Shown one piece after another: positions 27,531 to 40,665 of a stretch of 64,000 nt of DNA. The notes beneath the pieces are model-generated. The model saw nothing but the letters and a program-made list of their open reading frames with translations, did no database searches and was not told the DNA's origin. Source of the DNA: Ichthyophthirius multifiliis (lineage: Eukaryota > Ciliophora > Oligohymenophorea > Hymenostomatida); contig NW_004086028.1 in NCBI RefSeq assembly GCF_000220395.1, positions 1-64,000 on the forward strand, written 5' to 3'. The position numbers were made by a program, and so were the translations under genes. The stretch's first letter is position 1. Every line of letters starts with the position of its first letter.

Positions 27531-28318
27531 TCAGTTTACAAAAGTTTAATAAGTGCCATTTCTACTAATAGAACTCCTTATAACTTATTATAAACAAGGC
27601 GAATCATTTTTTTAATCAATACAATCTTTATAATTTTATTAATTATTTTTATTATTATTATAAATATCAAAGCATTAAAATATAACAATAAAAACACAAG
27701 CAATAATAAAAACAAAATCAAAATATAAATATATCATGATAACTAAATTTAAAACCCCACATCTTTTAAAATTTCCAATAATAACTGATAAGTTAATACA
27801 ACTTATTATAAAAAAATATTGGAAAATATACTTAAATATAAAAAACTGTACTAATACTTACGATCCTATATGTTCTTATGATTTCTTTATTATAATTATG
27901 TTATTATTATATTTAAAATATGGATAAATAAAAAAATCAAATTTATTATTCCATTTGCTATTCCCCAAACATATAATTCATTACATTAACCTTACTTAAA
28001 TTCAATTAAATTTATCACAAATAATAAAATTAATGATGATATTAAAAAAAATATCGAAAGAGTTAATTAATATATCAAAATTTTATAATTCTATGAAGAT
28101 TTCTATGATAAATATTTTTTTTTAATAGGTTTTATTTCATTTATTTTATTATCTTAATTTTTCTATTCTGGTATATTCTAAATGTTTTAAATCTAAAAAT
28201 TTGAATTAGAAATAGTTTATAGTTAAGGAATTTTGATATTTTATTATTTATCAACATATATTTAACTGTATCTATTATTTCTTTATTAATTTTATTTATT
28301 TTGATAATCGTAATTCAT
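27531..28318 (-). CDS. Small multi-pass membrane protein, unknown family
   Basis: The start MNYDYQNKQNQQRNNRYSQ opens a Q/N-rich N-terminus of about 75 residues. It is followed by about four hydrophobic segments: LSIFFLISSLILLFVINL, VWGIANGIINLIFLFIHIL, FQYFFIISCINLSVIIG and FDFVFIIACVFIVIFQCF. The C-terminus is short and hydrophilic, with a Cys (NDSPCLQQVIRSS). Length and stop agree with a single uninterrupted frame of 263 codons if one base is added at the A6/T6 run at 27840-27845. Without that base the frame closes early and a second frame takes over. A GTAAGT near 27861 could be mistaken for an intron donor, but the frame arithmetic favours the missing base. A CN-x-L-x-x-W motif before the second hydrophobic segment recalls a eukaryotic family of small multi-TM proteins with C-x-x-L-x-x-W, but I cannot assign it. 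Confidence 0.65.
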
Positions 28319-28553
28319 TTAGTAATAAATCTTATTTTTTTCGCAATTATTATTAATTTTTATTTTATTTTATGATTTTAAATTAAGATTATAAACTATT
28401 TAAACAAAACAAAAAAATATAAATTAACTTTTAATTACGTAAAAAAATAAAAAATCTTTTGAAAATAATTAAAAATTTATATAAATTATATATAAATAAT
28501 AAATATAAATAGCGATTGTATATTTAAAAATTAAAAAAAAATATTATATAAAA

Positions 28554-28586
<33 letters not shown>

Positions 28587-31413
28587 ATATAATTATATAT
28601 AATTTTATTTTTAAGAATATCTTTTCTATATTTTTATAATATCTATTTAATAATAATTTTATTTTTTTTAGTAATAAAAAAAACTTATTATGCTTATATA
28701 TAAATTTTTTATATTATTAACTTTCTCCATTTTAAAATAATTTTTATTTCATAAAGTTATTAATATTTGAAATATCCTTTATAAAAAAATTAAAATATTT
28801 TTTTTCATTTATTATTAATTACATAATTTAAATATAATATATTTAAATAGATAATATTTTTATAGCAACATTATTAAAATAATATATAAATAATTCTTTT
28901 CTAAATTTTTAGATTTTATAAAATACTTTTTTATTAAAATTTTAATATAAAATATTTAATGTACTTAATGTACTTAAACTTTATTATTAATATTTTTAAA
29001 TCTTCAATAATATAATATTTATCACTTATATAAAAATAAATAATAAAAGAGTTTCTATATATTTTATTTTACTCTATATTAAATTAACATAGTTCCAATT
29101 TTTTTTTGGTAAATCTAATATCATAACGAAAATATTTATATTTATATTTTTTTTCATTTAAAAGTTAATTACTTTTTGGATGTTTTTTATTTTCTTTTTA
29201 TAAATAAAAATAAAAAATTAAAAATAAATTTTGCTCATCTTAAATTTTGTAACTTATTATATAAAAAATAAAATATTATTTGAAAATAAAATTTATTTTT
29301 AATAAATATAATTTAATTAAATTATTTTATAATTATTATTATAATAAATTATTTGAATTTTCATTCGGTATTAAATGTCATATTTTCACTTTAAATAAAT
29401 ATTAAATTAATATTTAATATTTACCTAAAATAAATAATTAAATTTATATATTTTTATAATATTTAGGCAATTATTAATAACTTAGAGTTTAATAAATACA
29501 TAATTTTTATTTTTTCTATTAATATATTATCAAAAAATATAAATTTTATATTTTATTTATTTTAGTACTTAAACTCTAAAAAAATAGATTTACATTTTAA
29601 AATTAAACAGAAATCATATTATTTTAACTTTTTATTAAAAAAAATTGAAATTAAAATTAAAAAATTGAATTCTATTAATTTACTTAAAGTTTATAATTAA
29701 TTTAAATTTTTTTTTGCCTAATTAAGTGAATTAATAATTAATTTTAATACAAATTACGTATATAACATTAATTAGTAAATAAAATATCGTAAAATGCTTA
29801 AATTTAATTTTAAATAAATTCTTATTTTTAGTTAAATTAAATTAATAAAATAATTAAACTAAATAATATATTTTATCCCTTTAATATTCATTATTAATTT
29901 TTATTTTTCATTACTCAAATTTAATAAATTATTTTTCTATATTTCTTATTATTTAAAAAAAATATATTTATTATTAAAATTTCATTATATCTTATAATAT
30001 ATTTTTTTTTAAAATAAAAAAGTAATTTAATTTAAGCTAATCCCAAAATTTAAATTAAGTTCATTAATTTTAATTAATTTTTATATAATTTTGATAAGTT
30101 TTTATAATAATTATTAATATGATTATAATTTCTCCTATTTATTTAATTATATACAAATTTTTATGTTAAAAATAATAATATAATTAACTAAAATATGAAA
30201 AATAGATTTCAATATTTTTTGTTTTTAGTCTTTAAATAATATATTATATATAAAATAAACTTAAATTTAATAATTTTTAAAATATATTCATTTTTGTAAA
30301 TTTTATTTAATATAATAAAGTAATTATCCTAAAAAAAAAAATCATATAAAATATTATTTATATGAATAATAATATTATAAATTAGGATTTTATTTTCTAC
30401 TTATTTGTTATGAAAAAATTCTGTCTAAATTTATTTGAAATTTTATATTAATAATAATTAATTTAAATAATAATAAAAAATTTAAAAAATCCTATTTGTG
30501 CATATATATTAAATATAATTAATTATATTTTTAAATTAAATATATATAAATATTATTTGAAATTAAATAATTTTTATTAATAATAATAAGTAAGTATATT
30601 AAAATAAATACTTCCATAAAGAAGATTTAATTATACATAAATATTAAAATTTGTAAATATAAAAAATTATTTAAAAAAACTTTATTATATGTATAAAGTA
30701 TTAATATTTTAAAAGATTATAAAAACAAATAATAAATAATATTTAGAAAAATATAAATAATATTTTTTAAAAAATATTTGCATTTTATTATTTTTTATTT
30801 TAATTTATTTATTATTTGAATTTTTATTATAATAATATTTTTTATTATTTTTATTTTAATATTATATTTACTTTTATATTAATTTTTATAAAAAATTAAT
30901 ATATATTTATAGTTATAGAATAAAATAAAAAATTTTGATATAATTTTATATTATATAACATATACTTATAAGAATCAATATAATAGAAAATAAGATTATT
31001 TATTTAAATTAAAATAAAATAAAATAAAAGAAAAGAAAAAATAATATAATAAATATATTATTAATAAAAATTAATAATATATTAATTTTAAGAGATTTTA
31101 TGTTAATGGAATTTTAATCTTAAATCGATTAAAAGAAAATGTATTATTCATAAAAATTAACATTAAAAGTTAAAAGATCTATAAATTGCAATTTATAATG
31201 AATTTATATTAACAAAATATAATATAAAGGAATTATAAAATAAATATTAATTATAATTATTATATAAAAACAGTTTTAATATAAATATCTAAAATACTAT
31301 TTATAAAAATGAAATAAATAAAAAAAAATAAATAAGATAATACGTTAGATATAAAAAAAAGATTTAAAATAAATAAAAATTAATTTAATGTTATATAAAT
31401 AAATAATATTATA

Positions 31414-31467
<54 letters not shown>

Positions 31468-31696
31468 TATATTAAAATAATTTATTTTAAAGGTTTGTAT
31501 ATTTTATTTAATAATTTTTTTTAGTTTTTTATCATTTATATTTTAAAAGTTTTTAATTTATTTGAATTTTTATGAATTTAAAAAATTATTGGTTTTTTAA
31601 TTAAATTTTTTTTTCCTATTTGTAATATTAATTTTTATTAATTTAAATTCATTTAATTTTTTAAATTTTTTTTTTTTAAATTTTCATTATAAATAT
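28319..31696. other. Gene-poor 3.4-kb region
   Basis: The longest stretch without a supportable gene in the window. The sequence is almost only A and T with short T/A runs. TGA is rare everywhere, so open frames mean little here, and none shows protein-like codon use or conserved motifs. It lies between two divergent genes (minus to the left, plus to the right). Confidence 0.5.
31411..31467. repeat. (AAT)n microsatellite
   Basis: About 18 consecutive AAT/ATA triplets in the spacer upstream of the coiled-coil gene. No coding signal around it, unlike the AAT tracts inside the LSM14 and 3081-5980 genes. Confidence 0.85.
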
Positions 31697-33703
31697 ATGG
31701 ATTATCATGATTTAAAAAAGTAAAATATATCAGTACAAAATGTACAGCTTTTTATATAATGATTATATAAATTTAAATCTAAAATATTTATTATTAATTT
31801 AGAACTTTTACTTTTTTTCAGATTGTAAAAGTTAAAAGATATAACAAATCAAAGAACGAGAAGCAGAATTATGTTGTAAAATATCTTTGAAAAGCTAAAG
31901 TAATCCATAGAAAAATAAAAAAAATAATTAATTTAATCAAGAAAAATCTTTAAAATATAGTTAAGAAAAATTTTAAAAAGTTAATTTTTTTTTTTTTTCT
32001 TCTTTCATTTTTTTTTTATCACATAGAATAATAGTCAATTTTTATAATCTTATAAAATTTGTCCATGTTTAAAATAATAATATTAAAAAAATACACTATT
32101 TTGTATTAATTGTGGCTTCGGATTATATAATAGTGATAATATTTCCTCAAAAAATAATTAAAAAACAGAATAAAATTTGCATATTGAAGTTTTGAAGCTT
32201 TTTAATGCAATAAAAAAAAATTCTAAAGTGTTTGAAATTTTTAATAATTAATTTGGAAATTAAATTAATTTTTTTGAAAATTTATTTAAAGAGAATAATA
32301 AATAAAAATATTTAGAATTAATCAAAAAAATGCTAAAATTATTAAATTAATAAAATTTAAATGAAAAATCAATAAATAAATTAGATAGTTTTTATAAATA
32401 AAATTATTATGATTTTCCAAATAAAAAAATTAATAAAAATTTTTCATATTAAAATAATAATCCTAATGGGAAAGTTTATTTAATATAAAAGTTTGATAAT
32501 TTAAAAGAAAAAATTTAAAATCTTGAAACAAAAGGTGTTTTTAGCACTTGTTTAAATTATTTAGAAAACCAAAAATAAATCAATAGAGATATGAATTAAT
32601 AAAACTTATTTTAAAAAAAAGATTAATTAAAAAAACTTGAAGAGAATTTAAAAAATATAAGAGTATAAATAAAGTTTGATGAAAAAACAAAGAAAAAAAA
32701 GAAAAATAAGCAATTTATACATGAAAAAACTTAAAAAGAGCAATTTGAGAAAATAGGAAATTTAATCCAAAACCAAAATTAAAAAATGGAAGAATTTCAA
32801 AAGACTATTACGAAATTTTTAATTGAAAAAAACGAAAATAATGAAAAAGAAGACTTTAAAAAACTCCATGAGAAATAAATTCAAGATACCCTAAATTTAA
32901 AAGAAGATATTTTAAAAAAAATAAAAGAAGAAAATAATGATTTAATAGAAAGAGAAAAAAAACTATTTTTATAAAATACAGAAAAAAAACTAGAACAAGA
33001 ATCAGAAAGATTATACAAAATAAAAGAATAATAAGAAAAAGAGTCTTAATATCTAAAAAATTTAGAAGCTCAAAAGTTTTTAGAAATCGAAAACTTGAAA
33101 AAAATATAAGAATAAATAAATTAAAAACAATAAGAAATTATTCTATAAAATCAAGAAATTCAAAAAATAAAAGAATTAGACGAAAAAAATCTATAAAATT
33201 AATAAAAAATCTTCCTTTAGAAAATCGAAGAACTCCAATTATAAAGTGAACAGGAAGCTAAAAACTTAGAAAATTTAAATTAAGAAATTCTTAAAAAAAA
33301 ACTTATTTTATCACAAATAGAAATCGAATAAAATTAAATTTCTATAACAAAAAATTCAAAAGAATCCAAAAAAATACCAGATTTTATGAAAGTTACCAAA
33401 AATAGGTAAAGTTATGTATAAAATATAGAAAAAGATTATAAAAGAAGAGAAAGTTAAGCATCAATTAATTCAAAAGATAATACACATAGTTATTAAATAA
33501 AAAATAATTGGCAATAAGCTCTTGAATAAACAATAAATTTATCAAAAAAAGATTTATAATCTAATGCTTCTAAAATTTCTGCTAATATTTAAGTTAATTA
33601 ATCTTTTAGACCTTAGGTTAAGAGTTGTTTTAGCAAATTTATTGATTAATAATCAAATAATTCTAAAAATATAAATGAAAGTTAATATTTTTCTTATCAA
33701 TGA
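31697..33703 (+). CDS. Coiled-coil protein with CxC...CxxC zinc motif
   Basis: The start MDYHDLKKQNISVQN is followed by an intron (about 31742-31802). Then comes SDCKSQKIQQIKEREAELCC, a second intron with a T-run (about 31980-32026), and then KICPCLKQQYQKNTLFCINC, a CxC-x14-CxxC pattern likely to bind zinc. The following ~500 residues are highly charged (Glu, Lys, Gln, Leu, Ile) and largely coiled coil (EEFQKTITKFLIEKNENNEK is typical). The tail is Ser/Asn/Gln-rich, and TGA falls at 33701-33703. I do not recognise the family. The composition suggests a cytoskeletal or ciliary/basal-body protein, but that is inference. Confidence 0.75.
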
Positions 33704-34455
33704 ATAATATACATTTTTTTCCATATTCTTTTTATATTATTTATTTTTCAAAAAAATTAATTAGTTTTTTATTAAATAAAAAAAAAAAAAAAAAAAAAAA
33801 AACTTTTATTTAATAAATTTATTTTTAATGACTTTTTTTATTTATTTTATAATAGCTTAATTATATGTAATTATTTAGATAAATACAAAATGATTAGTTA
33901 CTTATATTTATATTAGATTTTTTTCATTTATAATAATAGTTAAGCATTTAAGTTTTTATTTTATATATATCTATTATTATATAATATATAAAAGTTTACA
34001 TTAATGAAAAAATTTCTTATTTAATATTATGTTTATATAAGAATTTATTTTGAAATTTAATTTTAATAGTAATAATCAGAATTATTTGCTATTTTTTAAA
34101 TAGACAAAAATTATATAATCTTTTATACTCCTTTGTTCATTTAATTTGTAATTACAAATAATAGTTATTAATAAAATAAATTGAATTAAAAGCAAATTGT
34201 TCATATTTAAAATAATCAAATATTAAATTAATATATAAATACTAATGTTAAAGTGATTACAATAATCTAAAATATATATAAATAAAATAACACGATTAAG
34301 AATATTAAACTTTAATAAAAAAAAAATTAAAAGAAAAAAAAATATATATATATATAAATAAATTAATAAATAATATAAAATATATATATATATATATATC
34401 TTTATCTATTATTAAATAAATAATTATTTTTATTTATATTTATAATTATATTCTA
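33704..34455. other. Intergenic spacer between convergent genes
   Basis: AT-rich sequence with an A-run of about 25 at 33778-33802 soon after the TGA. Convergent gene ends on both sides; nothing else visible. Confidence 0.55.
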
Positions 34456-36477
34456 TCATTCTTCCCAATCTATTAATTAAACTATATCTTAACTATAACT
34501 TATTCTTACACAAGGAAAAAGCATATCTCCTTATTAAAACTAAATATTAATCATACAGAATTCGCCTCTATTTTTATTTTTAATCTTTAAATAATTCCTA
34601 AAAGGATTAAAATGGCATAAAATTGTATCTCCTTAATCAAATCTTACTAAGACTTTCTTCATGTCTTATTTTTAATCTTAAAAATTTCTAATAAAGCCTG
34701 CCGCAGTTAAAAGAAAACATCCATGTGTATTATTACTACTATCATGTGAAATTTATTTAAAAAATTTTCCTTATTAATTATTTTATATAGTATCTTCTCC
34801 TACGAATTTAAAATTATTTTATTGGCAAATTTTTTTAGAACATACTCCTATTGCTAAAGGACTTGAATATGATAAACTTTTACATTATACAATTTTGAAC
34901 GCCCAAAATAGCTCTTTTTGAGGTTTCGTCTCCACTGAAGGGTTTATAAAGGCTATTTTGGATTCAAAATTGTCTGAATTACCTTTTACTTTTGTAAATT
35001 CGTCGTATATGAGTAGATTTTCGTTGTGTAAGTCTTTATGGAACCTAAATTTGGGTTTTGTGTTAATACTTTTGGGAAACTAATGGGATTTTTTTAAATC
35101 ATCGAATATATTTTCGACATCATTTGTGTTCTATTTATCTTCAAAACTACTACTATTTACTGATATGGGTATATTTTTTTTCTAAAAAGACATTTAATGT
35201 TAAGATTGTTTCTATTATTGGACTTTTTCAGGTGAATATTAAGTATTTTTTCCTACTTAAGATGATGAATTTTGTTAAAATAAATTCGAATAATATAAAA
35301 ATCTCTAAGGCGGAGATTTAAGAAGGGTCGAAGAGCTACTTTTATTTAAAATATTTTACATAAACTAAGATTATGTATACTAAGTATTATGATTTTTTTA
35401 AAGAATAGTTTATTAAACAAAAAGATTTTATTATTATTATAATTCCTATAAAATTTATTATTGAAGTTATATTTATTTCTATAAATTAATTTATCCCTAT
35501 TAAAGAACTGTAAATTAATCTAATTAAGGAATCGTTTTTTCAGCTTTATTATTATTATCATTTGTATTATTATCACATATATTACTATTATTTTACATAT
35601 TATTAATATTCTCATTTGTATTTTAACCATTATTATTATTATTATTATTATGACTACTATTTTCTTTATTATCCTTATTAATAATATATTTATTCAAAGA
35701 TTATTTATTTATATTACATGATATAGAAACAGTTTCATAATTTTTCAAACTACAATTATCTTTTTTAGCTTACTATTTTTATTATTATAATTATTAAACA
35801 ATAGGTGATAAAAAGTAATCTTTTTTCAATTAATGTGGTTATTATTTTGGATCGAACATTTTTGCATATTAAAGGCTTATAGACTAGTGTATATTTTTAA
35901 GTGTTTCTAAAAAACTTTAAACAAAAACATCCAAAGTATCAGTATTTTTCGACCCAAAGAAATCTTCGTTTATTTCCTTTATTTTATCTTCTCCTAAAAC
36001 TACATTTTCTAAAATTTCTTAAATTTTAAATTCTAATTAATCTTTATCACTTTCCAATCGAAGTTTCTCCATATCATTTGTCCATATAGGTTTTCCTGAA
36101 TAATGCTTTTCAGTTTCTATTTTTAAATTTTCAAAAAATTTTTATGCTTTTTCTTCCATCTTTTACATTTTTATAGTTGTATATTTTAATAAGCTTTAAA
36201 GACCATCAAAAATTAATGATTCACATTTTTTTATATCACTTTATATACTTAATTAAGATTTTTTTTCCAGTTTTTTTGTCTTATATATTAGATCGTCGAA
36301 TAATATGTTCAAAGAAAATAATTAGTGTTCACGATGTTTGGTTTATTTGCATATTTTACAACATAAACATTCGTTTCTACATAAAGTGTTTAAGCATATA
36401 TATTGGATATATTCTCCTTGATGGTTTCCACCTTTTTCACATGCTATTAAAGCGTATGGGTGAGTAATTTTATGCAT
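34456..36477 (-). CDS. B-box / coiled-coil / SPRY protein (TRIM-like without RING)
   Basis: A single frame of exactly 674 codons with no intron. The N-terminus MHKITHPYALIACEKGGNHQ carries the start of a B-box-like zinc finger. It is completed by YICLNTLCRNECLCCKIC and KHREHQLF, giving the C..H...C...C...CxxC...HxxH spacing. A helical region follows (IQSDIKKCESLIFDGLQSLL and MEKLRLESDKDQLEFKIQEI). Next is a long Q/N-rich stretch with short poly-Q and poly-N, and then a C-terminal SPRY-like domain: FWAFKIVQCKSL, SSPLAIGVCSKKIC, SSNNTHGCFLLTAAGF, KKVLVRFDQGDTILCHFNP. It ends DWEE and TGA 34456. The order B-box-coiled coil-SPRY is that of TRIM proteins lacking the RING, so a scaffold rather than an E3 ligase role is likely. 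The plus-strand Met-initiated frame at 36177-36467 is a shadow of the B-box. Confidence 0.85.
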
Positions 36478-37046
36478 TTTGGTATTTTATTTTTAATTTT
36501 TTTTATTATTATAACTTTTTTTTTTTAATTGTTTTTTTTTTTTTAACAACGTTTTTATTATTTATTTATTTTATTTTTTTATAACATAAATGGTAATTAA
36601 ATTTTTATAATGTCTCTATTATTATATTATGTTTTTTATATTTATATAGATATTTTTATTTAATGTAAAAATAATTACATTTACTAACAACAATAAAAAT
36701 TAAACTTTGGTTAATTATTAAAAATACAGCCCTTAAAAAATTTTTTTTTTAAACATATTATAATTACTATATTTCGTATTAAATAAATTAAGCTAAATTG
36801 AATATTTTATTTTAGGATATAATTTTAAAAACAATTTTTATAAAATAACAATTAAAAAAAAATATTAAAATAAAAAAAAAGGTCTTTTTTATATTTACAT
36901 TTACAAAAAATAATCTTTTTTTATATTTACAATTATAAAAAATAAATTAAAGTTTAATAAATATTATAGATATATAAATTTTATATATTACAAAAACATA
37001 AAAAATGCATTATATATATATTTATTATTAACTTCATATTTTTTTT
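36478..37046. other. Intergenic spacer
   Basis: AT-rich spacer of about 570 bases upstream of the TRIM-like gene. No gene seen. Confidence 0.55.
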
Positions 37047-37358
37047 TCAAGGAAATTTAAAAAGATAAAAATAAGAAATAGTAAATGAAATTAAAATAAG
37101 AGATTATAAATATTCATTATAATCTTTTTATTTGCAATATTCTGTACATTCTCTAAAAATAAATAAATAAGGTGTATATTTTAAAAAAGATGTATATGCG
37201 TATCTAATTAATTTCTATTAATATATTTGTGATTGTATATCATTTTAATATAGGGTAACTGGGCCATAAACAGTACTCCAACACAATGAAAAAATCGTGC
37301 CGTCAAAAAACGATGTAAATAAATTACTTTTTAATCTTCTTAATTCTTTATCTTCCAT
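37047..37358 (-). CDS. Small protein of unknown function (103 aa)
   Basis: Exactly 104 codons from ATG 37358 to TGA 37047. The sequence begins MEDKELRRLKSNLFTSF and continues FDGTIFSLCWSTVYGPVTLY, unusually rich in G, C, W and P for this genome. It contains YTSFLKYTPYLFIFRECTEY and ends in a hydrophobic stretch (SLILISFTISYFYLFKF). The codon makeup (GGC, CCA, ACG, TCG) stands out from the flanking AT-only DNA, which supports a real gene. It may be a small membrane, perhaps mitochondrial, protein; no family recognised. Confidence 0.65.
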
Positions 37359-38064
37359 TTATTTTAACAAATAATTTTTTTTTTTTTTAAAAAAAATAAA
37401 ATTTAATAATAATTAAATATGTAAATAAAAAATATTATTTTAAATTTATATCTATATATAAAATATATAATTTATGTACTTTTTATAAATTGTTAACATC
37501 AAAATATAAGCAGCACTTATATTATTTTTAAATAGAATAATATATTAAATTAATTATAAATTATAGAATGTGTCATTATATTGATTTTTGCAAGCTTTTT
37601 TAATGTGATTGTCTATTAATTTTTAAATAGTATAATTAAGGTAAAAAGTTAAATATGTAAAATATAATTAATTAAAATATTTATAATTTATTATATAAAT
37701 ATAAATATATTTATATTTTAAATTTTTTTCTTATAATATTGATTTTTCATTTTTAATTTATTATAAAATATAATACATAACATCTTTTTTTTAAACATAA
37801 ATTATTACAATAAATGAATGATTAAAAAATATTATTAACTATTAAATTTATTAGTGATTTATAAAAATATTTATATTTGTTTATTTATTTTAAAGTAATA
37901 AATATAAAATTAAATAATTTAAACAGAAAAGAAATCTCAAAGAAGTTTCTTTCTTATATTATTATTTAAATATACCATAATTAAAATAAAAAATAAAATA
38001 ATACAAAGTAAATAAAAAAAAAACAATCATAAAAAAAAAGCGCACTTAATATCACTAAATAAAT
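37359..38064. other. Intergenic region between divergent genes
   Basis: About 700 bases of A/T with scattered runs, between the small minus-strand gene and the ADCK gene. It probably contains both promoters. No gene seen. Confidence 0.55.
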
Positions 38065-39621
38065 ATGTTTAAAAAAATACTTCCAATTACCTTAGGATCA
38101 TTCGGTTCTTATTTAATATATGACTATAATTCCTAAGACCGCATATTATACCGAAACCTTCGTACTTTAAAAACTGGATTTATTATATTGTACAATTATA
38201 AAATAAGATTTTCTCCCGAAAACGTAAACCAAATCCATGAAGAAACAGCTGCGGAAATATACAATTTATGTAAAAGCAATGACGGATTATATGTTAAATT
38301 TGGTCAATAAATAGCCGCTTAAGACCATATTTTACCGCCTGCATATTTCAAATATTTCAGTTCATTACAAGATTAAGCCACAAGCGTCCCATATTTAGCT
38401 GTAGAGAGAATTATAAAGAATGATTTAGGCAAAAAACCTGACGAAATATTCTCTTATTTCGAAAAAGAGCCTATAGCAAGTGCCAGTATAGCCCAAGTAC
38501 ACAAAGCCAGGCTCTGTTCAGGTGAAGAAGTAGCCGTAAAAGTCCAAAAGCCTAATATAAAAGGACAATTTAAAAGCGATATGTTTATGCACTGGCTCTT
38601 CTTAACTGTTCTCGAGAAGGCTTTTGACCTCCCCCTAAGTGCCTTCCACTAATCAATAGAAGAGAACCTCGGAAAGGAAATAGATTTCCGTATAGAAGCC
38701 TAAAATGCCAAAAAATGTAGTGAAAATTTTTTAAAACTAAACCGAAAAGATATTTATGTCCCGGAAATATACAAAGAATACACAACCCCAAGAATTTTAG
38801 TAATGGAATGGATAAACGGAATAAAAATAACTGAAGAAAATGAGCTTATAAAGCAAGGATTTCAACCTAAAAAGCTCGTGTAGTCTATAATTGAAGGTTT
38901 TGCGGAATAAATCTTCATTTCAGGCTTCACTCATGCAGATCCTCATCCTGGTAATATTCTAATCAGAAGAAATCCCTTAAACAAATCACAAGAATAAATA
39001 GTTTTACTAGACTACGGTTTATGTTATTAAACTCAGGATTTTTTCAGAGAACAATACTGTATGTTTTGGAAATATTTATTCCTATAAAATAACCAATAAC
39101 TAAGAAATATAGTCAAATAATGGGGAATTACAGATGATGAGGCTTTTGCAAGTTCTCAATTGATGAGACCTTATTAAAAAAATAAGCCTATTTTAAAGGA
39201 TATATCTAAGACTGATGTTTATAATTTATAATTAAAATTTAAAGGAGATGTAAAAAAAATGCTTGGAGATACAGAAAAATTCCCTAAAGATCTTATTTAT
39301 ATTAACAGAAATATGAATTTAGTTAGAAGTATTAATAAAAGATTGGGATCAAAAGTTAATAGAATTAGTATTATGGCTAAATATTCTGTTGAGGGTTTAA
39401 ATAGTAAGTCTAATTCTTTTAAAGCTAGATTTAATGTCTTTTGGTTCTAGATGAGACTTTTATTATCTTAAATGATATATTAATTGGTTTAAACATGGTT
39501 TAAAATTACTACAGGTAAAGGTTTTGAGGAAATTATTGAAGAAAATATTAAATAAACTATTAATGAAAGATATTAATAGTATGGAATGATTCCTCCTGAT
39601 GAAAATACATTTAATGCATGA
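38065..39621 (+). CDS. ABC1/ADCK (UbiB) family atypical kinase
   Basis: An intron-less gene of exactly 519 codons. The UbiB-family motifs appear in order: KFGQ motif in YVKFGQQIAAQDHILPPAY; the Ala-rich-loop region in PIASASIAQVHKARL; the ATP-binding Lys in VAVKVQKP; catalytic FTHADPHPGNILI; and the metal-binding LLDYGL in place of DFG. The loop sequence and the DYG step resemble ADCK1/ADCK5 more than COQ8, where the loop is AAAS and the step is DFG. The N-terminus (MFKKILPITLGSFGSYLIY) is basic-hydrophobic, in keeping with mitochondrial targeting. The family acts in mitochondrial lipid or quinone homeostasis, and COQ8 members are ATPases in ubiquinone synthesis; the exact role here is inferred. 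Base composition is higher in G+C than the flanks, as expected for a conserved gene. Confidence 0.95.
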
Positions 39622-40665
39622 ATAAATAATTATGATAGAATTTTTTTATAATTTTACTCACTTTATTTATAAAGAAAAAAATGTTTACTGTAATATATTT
39701 ATTTATAAATATAAAATAAATGTTTATTGTTTTGTTTATTAATTAATTAATTAATTTGTAATAATTGTATATTTAATAAATTTCTTCTTAAAGAGCAAAG
39801 TTTATTTGTATTATATAAATAACAATAATAAAAACTTCAAGAAAATTTTATTAAAAATTCATTATAATATTAAAATTAATTAACTCAAAAAAAAAATAAA
39901 AAAAAATAAAAATATATTATATATATATATATAAAAATATTTATATATATATTTTATATATATTTATATATATTTTTTTATATATGTTTTAAGTTTGAAT
40001 AATATTAATAATCTTTATGAAAATAAATAAAATTAAATAACTTTTTATTTTAATTTGATATAAAAAATTAATATTTTTTTATTAAAAAATATTATTTTTA
40101 AACATAAAATAAAAATATACATTCTCAAAAAATAAAAAATTCTTATATTTTAAATATATTTATAAAAATACTATATAATACTAACATATATATTATTATT
40201 TTATTTTATTATCTTTTTTAAAAAAGAAATAGTAATTACAATAAAAATATTAAATAATAAACATATTTTTTATTTTTTTTTAATTATTATATAATTAGTA
40301 TAATGATTATAAAAATATATTTTGTTCATATCCGATTACGTATATAATTAATTTAACGAATTTTTTTAGCTATTATTGTATATAATAATAAAAAAATTAA
40401 TTAAATAATTACAATTAATAAATTGTGATAATATTAAAAAAAAATATATATTAGGATTAATTTATTTTTTTGCAATTTATTATATATTATAAATATATTT
40501 TTTCGAAATCATATATTTTTTATTTTTTGTGTTTTACAATAATTATTTACAAAAACAAATGAAATTTCTTTATTATTATAATCACTAATTACTTCATTTT
40601 ATATAATTAAATTATTTCTTTTTTATTTTTTAACAATATTAGTTATTTTTTTATTTCATTTTTTC
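39622..40665. other. Intergenic spacer
   Basis: About 1 kb of AT-rich sequence with short (TA)n tracts (39915-39980). No gene supported. Confidence 0.55.

Noticed and set aside
36177-36467. Plus-strand frame of 96 codons
   Set aside because: Antisense to the B-box region of the TRIM-like gene, whose 674-codon frame is far better supported.
37230-37300. tRNA or 5S-like segment suggested by locally higher GC
   Set aside because: The sequence reads as a clean 104-codon minus-strand frame and no cloverleaf could be drawn.
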